A DNA stretch of 64,000 nucleotides. Origin: Mytilus californianus. Taxonomy: Eukaryota > Mollusca > Bivalvia > Mytilida > Mytilidae. The stretch is from assembly GCF_021869535.1 (NCBI RefSeq), contig NW_026262690.1:66887495-66951494 (forward strand), given 5' to 3'. Every line of letters starts with the position of its first letter. The first letter of the stretch is position 1. The translations under genes and the position numbers were made by a program. This document shows, piece after piece, positions 1-11,789 of the stretch. The notes beneath the pieces are model-generated. The model was not told the DNA's origin. It worked only from the letters and a program-made list of their open reading frames with translations, and did not search any database.

Positions 1-2432
1 CTTATAAAGTAAATTGGCAGACAAGGATGCATCTTCCTCAGCCAAGTTGACCTTCAAAAAATAAAACTGTCCTTTACAGGCCATGAGCAAAACTGATGTT
101 GGTAATTTTCGGAAGACATTTTTTTGTGAACAATGAAATCCGTATCATACATTTATATTGAAATACATGTCATTAGCATAAGATATCACCCTCATCGAAT
201 ATGCGCTAGGGACTTTCAGTAAGCAGGTAAGATGAGTTGTTTTGTTTAAATAAATACATAAAATACAAAATTGAATTAACATTTTAATATTGATATAATA
301 TGGATATATGAATAAGAATTTTACTAGATTAACATAAACATCTGTACAACAGAGGATTGATCAATAATGGTGGATTTCAAGTTGTTAAATTACAAAAATT
401 GACTTAAAATATTCAAATAGAATAAAATCTCAGGAAATAGAAAATCAGTAAATAACCTTGAATGACATATCTTGTTCTTTGTGATAAAAATATCAACCTA
501 GTACAAACTTCTCTTGTTCATCAATAGTTTTAGTAGATTTATAGCCAATGTTTATAACATGTTTCTTTCTCTTTCCTGTATTATTTCCTTGTGCTTCATA
601 TAGAGTTTTTAAATTTCGAACACATCTGTATTTTTCTCAATGTAATAATTTTAACATGCTGATGTAGTCACAATATTATTTGAGAGGACTTCTTTATTGC
701 CTTGGTTCCAATTTGACCATATTCAACTGTATTTGCTTTCCTTGTCTTTTCCATAAAGGCATTATTTTAAACTTAATGCATCATTCCTTTTTTCAAATAA
801 ACCAATTTCAACATTTATCACTTCAAAACATCTAGCCTTACAGACACATCTAATTGGTCAAGAATTTTTTTCACTATTTCTCAATGTTTTACATCTTGGT
901 ATACAATTTTTGTGCTTTGATTCTATCACAAGACACAGACATATTTCTGATTGCTAGTCTACATTATTTCGTATCAAGTTATTTTTTTATTTCCACAAAT
1001 TTATTTACAACAAATGTACATAAATACACAAGTATATAATATATATCTATACTTTGCAAAATTGAGGAACTAAGTATCAGTGACTGGATTTTTTCTTGCA
1101 ACTTCCTCCTTTCCGTTTCCCAACTGACAGTCTATCCACCAATTATGTTTTTTTTACAGAATAGCCAGCTTTTCTACACTTGTTATGCAGTGTATATATC
1201 CAGTTTTTAAAGTTATTTTAAAATATTTTCAATAAAATCATTAAAAATTCCAGCTAAAGAACGCACTGAAGAGCACAGTTATATTTTAAACCACATGAAC
1301 ATCACAGTTTTTAAAAAATTTCATACCACTTTGTCTTATCAAGGTATAAACACATGAAATACAGCGACAAAAAATAGGTATATATTTATTCAGATAATGA
1401 TGAATTAAAAACTTTATCCCTCTAAGAAAGGCTTTGCTGTGCTAATAAGTTCAACTGCGAGCTACTGCTCACTGATGATACCCGCCCAAATATTTCGGTA
1501 AACAGGAAGTTGTTGAGTGATGAATCTGAAAGCGCATTACACAGTATAGCTGACTTATATAAACCCTGAAATCAAATTTCAGAAATCCTTGTAATGTAGT
1601 TCCTGAGAAAGATGCGACGAAATATTCATGGGACGGACGGACTGACGGACAGGCAGAGGTAAAACAGTATACCACCACTTTTTTAAAGCGGGAGTATAAA
1701 AATGGATTTCAGGGTATTGTCTGTGTACAGTTTAATGACAGACTGCCATTTTCTCGATTTATGTTCATTAGATACAATTTTTTGGGGTAATTATATACCA
1801 TGGTTTCAATTTCTCTATATAATGCATATTCTCTTCCTCAAGGTTAGCATGACCTTTTTATGTTTGATGTTCTTCCACATACAGGCCCTTTGCATGAGTA
1901 TATGTATATGTAAGACGTCTAGATATTAGTCAACGATCTATATACACTGTTTATAACAACATAAACATATTTATTTTATTTCTATTTATAATGCTCAATA
2001 ACATTTTATTTTCTTTTCATGCCAAAAATACCAGCTTCTATCCTGTATTTTTTCTAAGGTCAATTATGTTAGATCAGACAAAAATTGATCTCCATAAATT
2101 TCCTTCAAAATCAAAAGTCCAACTCTTCTCTTCAGCATTCATTCTTTACAGCAGAAACTGATGATGTTGATGATAAGAAGATAACCAAGTGAAATATTTC
2201 AAACCTAATATTATACCTTTAACAAAGTTATGTAATACTGTTCGGGTAATTTCTTAATATTTGTTCATTAAGTATATTTTTAAAAATACTTCAGGGTTCA
2301 AAACATATAAAGTCTGTATCTATCCTTTCTCTGTTGATGGTATTACCATCTGTTCCAATGACACATTATTCTAGGATTTCTCATTTTCATCTTTTTCAAT
2401 TTTAATAGTATTTTGCTTTCTTCTTCAACAAA
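1..2432. other. AT-rich gene-free stretch downstream of the ZAP/PARP12-like gene
   Basis: No reading frame here resembles a known protein. The part next to 2433 would be the 3' UTR of the minus-strand CCCH/WWE gene, but no single polyadenylation signal stands out. I looked on the minus strand for a PARP catalytic domain, which PARP12 carries after its WWE domains, and saw none. A dispersed repeat lies at about 1455-1705. Confidence 0.6.
1455..1705. repeat. Dispersed bivalve-type repeat ending in a GGACGGAC-rich tail
   Basis: The block contains a run of GGACGGACGGAC-like steps followed by GGTAAAACAGTATACC and a short AAAGCGGGAGTATAAAAA end. The same style of ending (ACGGACGGACAGAGGTATACC) occurs at about 10790 in another repeat. 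It looks like a non-coding dispersed element; its boundaries are approximate. Confidence 0.45.
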
Positions 2433-2532
2433 CTATGGTTTAACTGGCTCTTTTACCATGGCTCTTTTTAATTTGACAATAGCTGCACTTCCAGAATAAC
2501 AACCTGATAGTTTGTTAAAATCAACTGTAAAG
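2433..2532 (-). CDS. Second (last) coding exon of the ZAP/PARP12-like gene, end of WWE domain
   Basis: On the minus strand a TTTCAG acceptor (2538-2533) opens a 100-nt exon that joins exon 1 in phase. Exon 1 ends in TA at 3430 before the donor GTAAGT (3429-3424), so the first base here completes a Tyr codon. The translation begins YFTVDFNKLSG and continues through IVKLKRA, which fits the second half of a WWE fold (Y-x-V/I-D-F). The TAG stop is at 2435-2433. The intron is 897 bp. An alternative internal donor (GTAAAA after GCCATG, near 2454) could lead to further exons. Confidence 0.75.
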
Positions 2533-5500
2533 CTGAAACATAACAAAAATAGGAATCAGTAAAATTTTCTCCATGTTAATCATTTTATTTTAAAACTATG
2601 AGCAAAGGCATTTATGATATTTCATTTTCCTTCAAAATCTTGAAGTCTGCTCAATGATAAATGATATGTACTTTAACACAGATCAGCAGTCGTTACAAAT
2701 AAAGTTACTTGGTATATAACATGTATTATCAAATTTAAGGTAAATATCACAGAGAGAGTAACCCAATTAATTAAAATCAAAAGAAATTTTAAGGTCAAGT
2801 TGGTCAACACAAAGTTCAACAATAGACAAATGTCTATCATGTCTATATATATACAATATGTCAAGCTTTAAACCACAGTGAGTCTAGAAAATGTGTAAAC
2901 AAATGTAACAGAAAAACCAAATATAATATACCATCAACACTAATTAATAGATGACCAAAGAAAACATCAGTCACTGATGGGTGAGGTTATGTCATCCACA
3001 TGTTTTGCCATCTGACAATAATTGAACTGCCAATTAAATTTACATTTAACCAGAATTTAATTATTTTTATTTTGGAATGCTGACTGTATTGCACTTATTG
3101 CTCGTTTTGTTAATGTTAACTAGTTCTTTGTTCATGTTACATTTGCAGTTCTTAGGGCCTCTATCTGTACCATTAGATCAATTGTAGTTTGCTTTATGTC
3201 CAGTGGCAAATTACACAATAAGACAATTTCATGTATCTCTTAACAGTATGAAATAATGATATTTATTTGCAAGAGAGTCAAACAACGCTGAATTCCAGTC
3301 AGAAAAATTAGCTATCCTCATACATTATACAACACAAAAGATTACTGCATGTACATGTAAGAAGATGGCTTATGTGTTGCTTATTGCTACTTTGTTTCTC
3401 TTAAACCTGCTGTATAAAAAAATACTTACTATTTTCCATCAACTAGTACTGTTGCTGTTTTAGCTGCCAGATAGTTTTGATATTTAGTTTCTAAATCTTT
3501 GATGGTTTTCTGTGAAATTTCTGTCCATTTATTGTTGTCAGCTATAGACCAGCATGGTATATGATTGGTTGCATTCTCATCATTTTCTGGTACCTGATTG
3601 TTTGTGGCCTCATCCTTTCCTGGTATATTATTGGTTGTAACCTCATCCTTTCCTGATACTTTATTGGTTGTCTTATTATTCAAAACTGTAGAAGATTTCG
3701 ATATTTTCTTTGAATAAGATTCTTTTCCTGCAGGAGAAGCTCCATCCTTTTCTAATTTCAATGCTGTATCCTCTATCAAATCTTTTGCTGCCATACAAAC
3801 ATTTCTCTTTTCTTCTATACTTGTTTCCTGCGAATTGGTCTCACTTGATACTGAGCTCAGACTTGTATCCATCACTTTTTGAATTTTGACTGATATAACA
3901 TCATCACCACCAACTTGTACTTTTCTTTTCAACCTTTCTTTAGTAAAGTCAGATTTTTCTTCATCCATCCCTAACTGATTTGACATGTACCTTCTTCCAG
4001 TCTTTACAAGTTCATCTTTAAAATCAGTTAACGACCATTTTAATAATGCTAAATCCCTGGTCAACCCATCAACTAAAACTCTTGGATCTAAACCATATTT
4101 GCAAAGGATTTCATACACATTACCTTGCAGTAAACTATGATTGCGACGACACGAGGACCATATATTGCAACGACCTTCAACAAAATTGCGACAAATATGA
4201 AGGAAAGGACATTTTTGCTGCTGTTGTTGATTTCCCATTTTCTCTTTGCTCCTACATCCCTTCAAACTGTTGTAGAAATGACATATAATAGGGACGGTCA
4301 CCCTGCATCTGTTTGCATCATGTTGGAGCAATAGACACAAGTTTGGTAATTCTACTCTATGAAGGTAAAACTTTTGTTGTACCTCTATATTGTGATCGTC
4401 ACTCAAGTTGTGGCCAAATTTACATTTAATCATGTCACATGAACTCAGAACATAGAATTTACAAATGTGAAGTGCATCACAGTCACCCTGGCAAGATTTT
4501 GGATGATTTGAATGAGCCTGGCACAGTTTGACATCTGATTTTGCTCGAACTAATTCAATTCCTTCAGTACTCAGTCCATCCTCTTCTTTATTTGCTTTCT
4601 CTGTATCAAATTCAAATACTTTTGGATATTTCTGTAAAAAAGGTTTCAAAACTTTATCATCTTTAAATCGATGCTTGACAGTACTTACAAATTCCTTTTC
4701 TAATCCTATAACTGTAAATTCTCCTCCGTTTTTGAGAAGTAGATTCAGTAAATCAGAAATTAAATCTTCGATTGCCTCTTTTCCTAACAACTCTGGTTTA
4801 ATTACAGGCAAATTGTTCAGTTCTTCCTCAGAATCTTGATTTACAACTGATTCCTCTTCCCTGATTTTAGGCTCAACATTTGTAGGCTTATTTTTTAAGA
4901 ATTCTATAGCCATTTTGATACCAGATTCATTTGTTGGCCAATCATAACTTCTTTGGTTTGATTGTGAACTTAAGACACCTTCTTCTAAAGGTTCATAAAT
5001 ATCAGTACTCTCATTTTTATTTTCAGAAAAAATCCTTTTATGCCAGTTTCTCTCTTTGTATCTTTCTTGTCTTGGACTATCAAAATAGTAATTCTCGTAA
5101 CCTGCTCTTTTGAAATTCCTTCTTCTATCTCTAGCATCATTAACTCTTTCCTCATTATAGTATTGCTGTTCACTGCCAAGTGTTTCCCTGTTCTGATAAT
5201 CATGTAAATCCCTTCTATCATAATCATGGGGATGCTGAAAATCATAATTATCTCCCATATCATATCTCCTGTCATCATATGGGTCTCTTTCATCTTTATT
5301 ATAACTTCTGTTTTCATAAGTATCATTGTCTCTGCTATAACTGACTCTAATATCTTCAACAAAGTTTCCATCTCTATCTCTTCGTTCATTAATATTGTCT
5401 CTCTCATAAAACCTATCATATTCTTTGTCTGCAAATTCAGCATTATCTCTGCTGTATCGATCCCTTTCTAAATATTCAAATGTATCACTTGCATGCCTTT

Positions 5501-5858
5501 CTCTCCCTACAAAATTATAATCATCTCTATCATAACATTGCTCCATACTTCCTGAATTTTCCTCAAAATTCCTGTGATAATATCCACTTGTTTCATCTGA
5601 CTTTTGATACTGATTTGATCTATTTGCATTTCTAAAATTACTTTTATGAAATATTTCTTGTGTATCCTGAAACCCTATATCATCAGTATTCCATCCTGGT
5701 CTATCTCTCTGAACTTCTCTTGACTTTGCCCTGCCACGTCCTCTATTACTGTTGCCACCAAACTTACTATGAGCATGCCCTCTGCCTCTTTGGTAGGGTC
5801 TCATGGTTATATGGATTTTCTTATAATCTGAAATATTTTTGTATAAAAATAATTCCAT
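2433..5858 (-). CDS. ZAP/PARP12-like CCCH zinc-finger and WWE protein (two exons)
   Basis: CDS is complement(join(2433..2532,3430..5858)), 842 residues. A start at Met19 (5804) is also possible and has the better context (ACC before ATG, against TTA at 5858). Residues 19-60 are RG-rich (RGRGHAHSK, NRGRGRAK). Residues 60-300 are rich in D, R and Y and probably disordered. Residues 360-430 resemble the winged-helix part of ZAP. Residues 446-574 hold four CCCH fingers: CQAH..C..CDALH, CKFYVLSSC..C..H, CHFYNSLKGC..CPFLH and CRNFVEGRC..C..H. A WWE domain runs from W770 to the C-terminus. In vertebrates this finger block binds RNA (ZAP) and WWE domains bind ADP-ribose. No PARP catalytic domain is visible, so this may be a ZAP-like short protein, or further exons may lie outside. 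A role in RNA sensing or antiviral defence is inference from the family. The second exon is predicted from splice signals and domain continuity. Confidence 0.85.
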
Positions 5859-8108
5859 TAACTAGGATACAATCTGTTTCATGTAGGTTTCTGAAGCTAA
5901 TAGCGAATTACTGCAAATTGTGTAAAATAACAAAAATTGGACTACACAAAGCTTTAAAGACGTAGGAATCATATTGAGGTACAATGTAGTTCATCAATAA
6001 ACAATTTGTTACCCTTCGTGACTTTCTTTTTCTTGTATGTATAAATATATTTAACTTTCTGTCTAATAATTTTGAACTAAAATAATATGAAAAGAAATAT
6101 GATTTTAAATTAATTTTAAATTAACTTTTGTTTATTTTGAACCCTCTAAAAAGTCAAAACTTAGTTTGATAAAAAATCAGATCTTTCACTTTGCTATATA
6201 TCAGTGGCGGATCCAGAACTTTTCATAAGGGGGGCCCGCTGACTGACCTAAAGGGGGGGCCCGCTCCAGTCATGCTTCAGTGATTCCCTATATAATCAAC
6301 CAAATTTTTCCCACAAAAGGGGGGGGGGGGCCTGGGCCCCCCCCTGGATCCGCCTATGTATATGATTTGTTTGTCATGGTGTGGAACACCTGAAAACATC
6401 CCATAAGGGATCATATTTAGACGACCTTGTATTCATATTTTTTACTTTTTATTTTTAATCAACCAATCATTTCAAGGGACACAGTGGCACTTTGATTACA
6501 AATTTTCCCCTGCAAACATAGATTGATACAATTGAAACCAAATTCAACCATTATATTGATTGAATATTTTATTTACTTACACTTTTTAACATACAATTCT
6601 AAATAAACAAAACAATGCATTTTACTGCTTTGCTAGGTTGAGAAATGTTTATAATAAGGTATGTCTATAAAATGGAAATTCAATGGTTTAAACACAAGAT
6701 TTTCAACACTAAATTGGGAAAAATATGGCAGTAACTGGAACTGTCAAAAACTTATGAAAGCAAGAAGATACTGTAAATTCAGAATTTAAAGCGATGTTTT
6801 TATTAATGCGAAAAATACAAAAGTATCAGGTTTGTAATAATAAAAACTCACATTCATAATTTCAGTAGTGATTTTCCTTCACAAAATTTTTGGAATGGCA
6901 TTAATTAGATCTGGCATTTTTAGCAGTAATCAGTGATTTGCAATAATAAATGCATGCATTAATTTCTGAATTACAGTACCGGTACTTAAAATCTGAGGAA
7001 AATTATGGATAAGAAAATTTTATACATTTCAACTAAACAGAATCATCAGAAAAGATTAAGTTTCTTTACATATACATATCATGGATTACAGCTTACCGGT
7101 AATTCATTTTTATCATGTTTATGTTTATCCTTTTTTTTTTTAAGGAATTCTTTTCAAGAAGGATTAGAACCATCCCAGTTTGATGTCAGTGAAGTGTTTC
7201 CAAGGTTCATTTCCCATTGTAAATGTAGTACATGTATTAACATTTTTTTCAGAAAAATAACATGCTGATGATGGTTAAACAGTATACGTAGTTTAGGGTG
7301 AAACTACAAGCAGTTTTATTTTGTTTTGAAGATTCTAATTCTATATGTATAAAAATGTATCTTCATGTATATTCAGTATAAAGATGAAAATTAAGTAATA
7401 TATTCAAAATAAATATAAAAACAGTAAAATATCACAATCATTTCACAAAATATACATGTGACAGTATGGATATTTTAAGTGTTTACACAAGGCCTTTTCA
7501 GCATCATGGTAACGTGATACTTTCTTGCTTGATAGTGGTGCTATCTGAAATGATTTTCTTACAGATTGTGTTATGGATGTGGTGCTTTAATTTTTAGAAA
7601 CAAGATGATGGTATTTGAAAATTTCCCATTTACCGAGATGCTATATGAAATTTGTGTGTAGAAAACTGAATATTTTGTGAAACAATAGTGATTTTATATT
7701 GTTTTAATATTAATTCTAATACGACGTGCTTCTTTCGCTTTGTAAACAACAGCCTGATAAAATTCTTGATATATCTATACTTAGTGCAGACTCGTTATAG
7801 TGTAACGTCACGTCAAAGCATGACGTTATAGGAATGAAAACTCTCAAGCTGAAGATTATTCCTTTACATGTACGCTCTAAATTCGGATAATATTGCATCA
7901 AAATGGAGTTTTGAGGTAGGTGTTGTATCATTTTCTATTCTATTGCATCATTCGCACATTCATGGATTTCAGCAAGTCAACATGGCAACTCACTCCGTAG
8001 TTAAGACATGTCAACTGTGGATTTGACAGTGAATAGTAGCCTACGAAAAAAAAATGTTTGGGTTAAGAATTATAAGGATTGAACACCTTTTTTCTAGGGG
8101 TTATTTAA
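5859..8108. other. Gene-free stretch upstream of the ZAP/PARP12-like gene
   Basis: AT-rich sequence with no recognisable coding region. It should contain the promoter and 5' UTR of the minus-strand gene, but I see no clear TATA box or initiator that I can assign. A small G/C-tract TIR element lies at 6202-6358. Confidence 0.5.
6202..6358. mobile_element. Short TIR element (MITE) with long G and C tracts
   Basis: The ends are inverted repeats, CAGTGGCGGATCCAG on the left and the complement of CATAGGCGGATCCAG on the right. A TATAT target duplication flanks it (6197-6201 and 6359-6363). The 157-bp interior has runs of G and C that break an otherwise AT-rich region. There is no coding capacity, so it would need a transposase from elsewhere. 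Confidence 0.75.
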
Positions 8109-8411
8109 GAAATAATTCATGCAAGCCTTAGATTTATTTGGAATTTGTAGCTTTAATCTTACAGGGGGTAAAATAGAACAGCCATACACACGGCAATCTT
8201 ACTTTCGATTCAGTTTTTCAAATTACCGTATTTGTCCTATCAGAATCGAAATAATTCATGCAAACCATTGATTTGTTATCATTTTCACATAGCCTGTGCC
8301 ATTATATTCGTTAAACTTATCCCTCACTAACGCTTGAGATAAAATTCAAATATAAAAGGCCCATGCCATGTGAAAATTTCCAACAAATCTATAGCTTGCA
8401 TGAATTATTTC
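8109..8411. mobile_element. MITE with TTAA target duplication
   Basis: Inverted ends GAAATAATTCATGCAAGC and its complement are flanked on both sides by TTAA (8105-8108 and 8412-8415). TTAA duplication is the signature of piggyBac-type insertion, so this is probably a piggyBac-related MITE. An internal copy of the end motif sits near 8249. No reading frame of note. Confidence 0.7.
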
Positions 8412-8689
8412 TTAATTTCTATATAGGTTCTGTACCATCCTTTCCTACTGTATGTTTTTTACTATCTTTACTATTTGTGAACTCATAAAAACTAAAAAAC
8501 TTTTTGAAATATATAGTGGGGGTATATACATGTAGTGTAATATTGTACAAAATCTAAATAAAAAAAAGGTGTTAAATAAAAAAATTAATAAAATTGGCAA
8601 GGCAGAAAACTTGCAGGAGGATATCCTGGCATATAAATACTGCCTTCATATTGATAATAAAACTCTTGAACAAAAAATTGTCGGAAATG

Positions 8690-9138
8690 TTATGTGATTA
8701 GTGTCAATTTTATGAGTAAACAATGGCTTAAGACTTTTCCAACTGATTTTTATACTTTGTTCTTATTTTGTGCTGTTAACACCACTGTCCCAGGTAAGGG
8801 AGGTTTGAGTGCTTAAAACAAGTTTAACCATGCCACATTCTTTAACTTTATGTGGCTGTCCTAAGTCAGGAGCCTGTACTTTAATGGTTGATTTTGCTTG
8901 CTGTCTGCCATATTAGTTTTTTTATTCATTATTTTCAGCATAAATCAGGGTATAAATGGTTTTCTCATTTGAAATGTTTCACATTTTGTCATGCAAGGAT
9001 TTTTTATAGCTTACTATACGGTATGAGGTTTGTACATTGTAGGTTGTACAGTGCCCTTTAGTTGTTTTAATCTTCTCGTTTGGTCTCAGGAGGTCATTGG
9101 TGGATAGTTGTCTCATACCACATCTACTTATTTATATT
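8690..9138 (-). repeat. Dispersed repeat family A, degenerate full-length copy
   Basis: This is the commonest repeat in the window. In its forward orientation it starts GAAGATGTGGTATGATTGCC and later has CTCCTGACTTGGGACAGG and CCTGGGACAGTGGTG blocks. This copy is reversed (ACCACTGTCCCAGG near 8782, ending ATACCACATC near 9115). Other copies are at 19905, 26995, 29850, 33455, 39570, 50262, 52385, 54515, 57885 and 58450. It has no protein I recognise. Confidence 0.75.
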
Positions 9139-9417
9139 ACTTTCAATAATGCAACATCAATATAAATTTGAAGTAAATTGATCAAAACATACTTAAATTA
9201 GTGCAAGACCTGTGAATGTTGCATTAATTCTGATGGTTGAAAAAGTCCAATAACTCTTGAATGACAAATGGGAAAATTGAGAAATTTGAAGGTGTATGTA
9301 ATTAAACTTGCTTTTACTAATCTTAACAATTGTGTAAAGTCACAAGTAAATGGTTCCAAACATATTTAAGTTTGTGAGCAGTATTTTTTCAATATCATTG
9401 CAAAAGATAGTCTTTAA

Positions 9418-9930
9418 TAAAATGCTCCGCTGGGTGCAGCTTGATATGACCACAGAGGTCGAACCCTGAACAGTTGGGGCAAGTATGGACACAACATTCA
9501 AGCTTGATACAGCTCTGAATTTGGATTGTGATTAAATATTTGACACAGCATAGGTTTCTGACACAGAATGAATGTGGTCTAAGAACTCAAAATTTTTTAA
9601 TTTACCCATTATGGTCCAATATCCAAAATCTAAATACATACACGGTTAGATTCAGCATATCAAAGAACCCCAAGAATTCAACTTTTGTTAAAATCAAACT
9701 AAGTTTAATTTTGGACCCTTTGGACCTTAATGTAGACCAATTTGAAAACGGGACCAAAAATTAAGAATCTAAATACACAGTTAGATTCAGCATATCAAAG
9801 AACCCCAATATTTCAATTTTTGATGAAATCAAACCATATCATTATTATTTGCTTTTATGTATAAATCAAAAATAACCAACTTATAATGGAAAATTTTGAA
9901 GAAAAAAAAAGGAAAAAAAGGATAAAAAAA
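9418..9930 (+). repeat. Dispersed repeat family E ending in an A-rich tail
   Basis: The segment starts GCTCCGCTGGGTGCAGCTTG and includes CCCTGAACAGTTGGGGCAA. A second, shorter copy begins at about 10069 with the same order of motifs. This copy runs into a purine/A-rich stretch at 9900-9930, which could be a retroposed tail. An internal segment (TAGATTCAGCATATCAAAGAACCCC) is duplicated at about 9650 and 9780. Confidence 0.6.
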
Positions 9931-9932
9931 AA

Positions 9933-11762
9933 CTAGAGGCTCTCAAGAGCATGTATCGCTCACCTGTATTTACTGATGCTTTGGAAATCATGTAAAATAA
10001 GGTTAAAATCATAATTAATAGTATTAGATATTAGATATTATAATGATATCTAAGATAATAACAAATAAACTGCTTCGCTGAGTGCAGCTAGATACGCCCG
10101 CAGAGGTCCAACCCTGAACAGTTGGGGCAAAAATGGACACAATATTCAAGCTTGATTCAGGTCTGAATTTGGATTGAAATTAAATATTTGACATATTATA
10201 GGTTTCTGAATAAATGTAGTCAAAGAACTTGAAATTGGTTATATGAATTGATTTTATATTCAATTAAAGATTTATTGCTGTTGTGCAATACTTAGTAAAT
10301 CTGTTGTCAGACTATAAACAAATAAAGTTCAATTAATTCTCAATGTCATATTAGAAATTTATGAAAATAAAAAGGGAGCTTACATCAATAGATATAAACA
10401 ATTCACCAAAGTTTCATGAGAATTGGTCACAGCATTTTTGAGTTATATGGCCGAAAACTGGAAAATCACCCCTTTTTTTAATGAATAAAACCCCACAACT
10501 CAGAAATGTAAAATGTAAAATTTATAAAATTCTAAAGGGAGCTTACATCAATACATACAAACAATTCACCAAAGTTTCATAAGAATTGCTGAAAGCATTT
10601 TTGAGTTTTTGTCCGAAAACAGGAAAATCCCCCCTTTTTTATGAATAAAACCCCATAACTCGGAAACGTAAAATCTAAATTTTATAAAAAACGAAAGGGA
10701 GCTCACGTCAATAGATATAAACAATTCACCAAAGTTTTATGCAAATTGGTTAAAGCATTTTTGAGTTAATGTCCAACATGTTGATGACGGACAGACGGAC
10801 GGACAGAGGTATACCATAATACGTCCTGTAAACGGGCGTATACAAACTGCAAAATTTCTGTAAAATTACTAACTCAGGGGCAGCAACCCAACAACGGGTT
10901 GTCGGATTCGTCTGAAAATTTCAGGGCAGATAAACCTAAATCTGATGAACATTTTTGCCACCTGTCAGATTTGCTCTAAATGCTTAAGTTTCAGAGATAT
11001 AAACCAAAAACTGCATTTTACCCCTATGTTCTATTTTTAACCAAGTCGGCCATGATGGTTGGAAGGCGGGGTCATTGGACAAATTTTTTAAAATAGATAC
11101 CCTAATAATGATTATGGCCAAGTATGGTTAAATTTGTCTCAGTAGTTTAAGAGAAGAAGATTTTTGTAAAAGATTACAAAAATTAATGAAAAATTGTTAA
11201 AAATTGACTATAAAGGGCAATAACTCCTAAAGGGGTGGACTGACCATTTTGGTCATGTTTGGTCATGATGACTTATTTGTAGATCTTTGCTGAACATTAT
11301 TGCTGTTTATAGTTTATCTCTCTATCTATAATAATATTCAAGATAATAACCAAAAACTGCAAAATTTCCTTAAAATTACCAATTCAGGGGCAGCAACCCA
11401 ACAACAGGTTGTCAGATTTGTCTGAAAATTTCAGGGCAGATAGATCTTGACCTGATAATCAGTTTAACCCCTTTGTCAGATTTACTCTAAATGCTTTGGT
11501 TTCAGAGATATAAGCTAAAATCTACATTTTACCCCTATGTTCTATTTTTAGCCATGGTGGCCATCTTGGTTGGTTGGCGGGGTCATCGGACACATTTTTA
11601 AACTAGATACCCTAATGATGATTGTGGCCAAGTTTGATTAAATTTGGTCCAGTGGTTTCAGAGAAGATTTTTGTAAAAAGCTAACGACGACGGACAACGA
11701 TCGGATGACAACCGCCAAGTGATGAGAAAAGCTCACTTGGCCCTTCAGGCCAGGTGAGCTAA
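9933..11762 (+). repeat. 1.8-kb dispersed repeat (family C), CTAGAGGCTC...GGTGAGCTAA
   Basis: The element starts CTAGAGGCTCTCAAGAGC..CGCTCACCTG and ends GCTCACTTGGCCC..GGCCAGGTGAGCTAA, so the short CGCTCACCTG and CAGGTGAGC ends are inverted. Inside it, a block containing GGGGCAGCAACCCAACAAC is repeated in tandem (about 10876 and 11388), each followed by similar text on a 'GGCGGGGTCAT' motif. A family E fragment sits at 10069-10250. Truncated relatives lie at 29447-29720 and, reversed, 46490-46870. It is non-coding as far as I can see. Confidence 0.65.
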
Positions 11763-11789
11763 CAGGGAAAAAAATCCCTCCCCCAATTT

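Noticed and set aside
4046-5471. Several open frames antisense to or in other frames of the CCCH gene
   Set aside because: They are shadows of the strongly coding minus-strand frame; none resembles a known protein.
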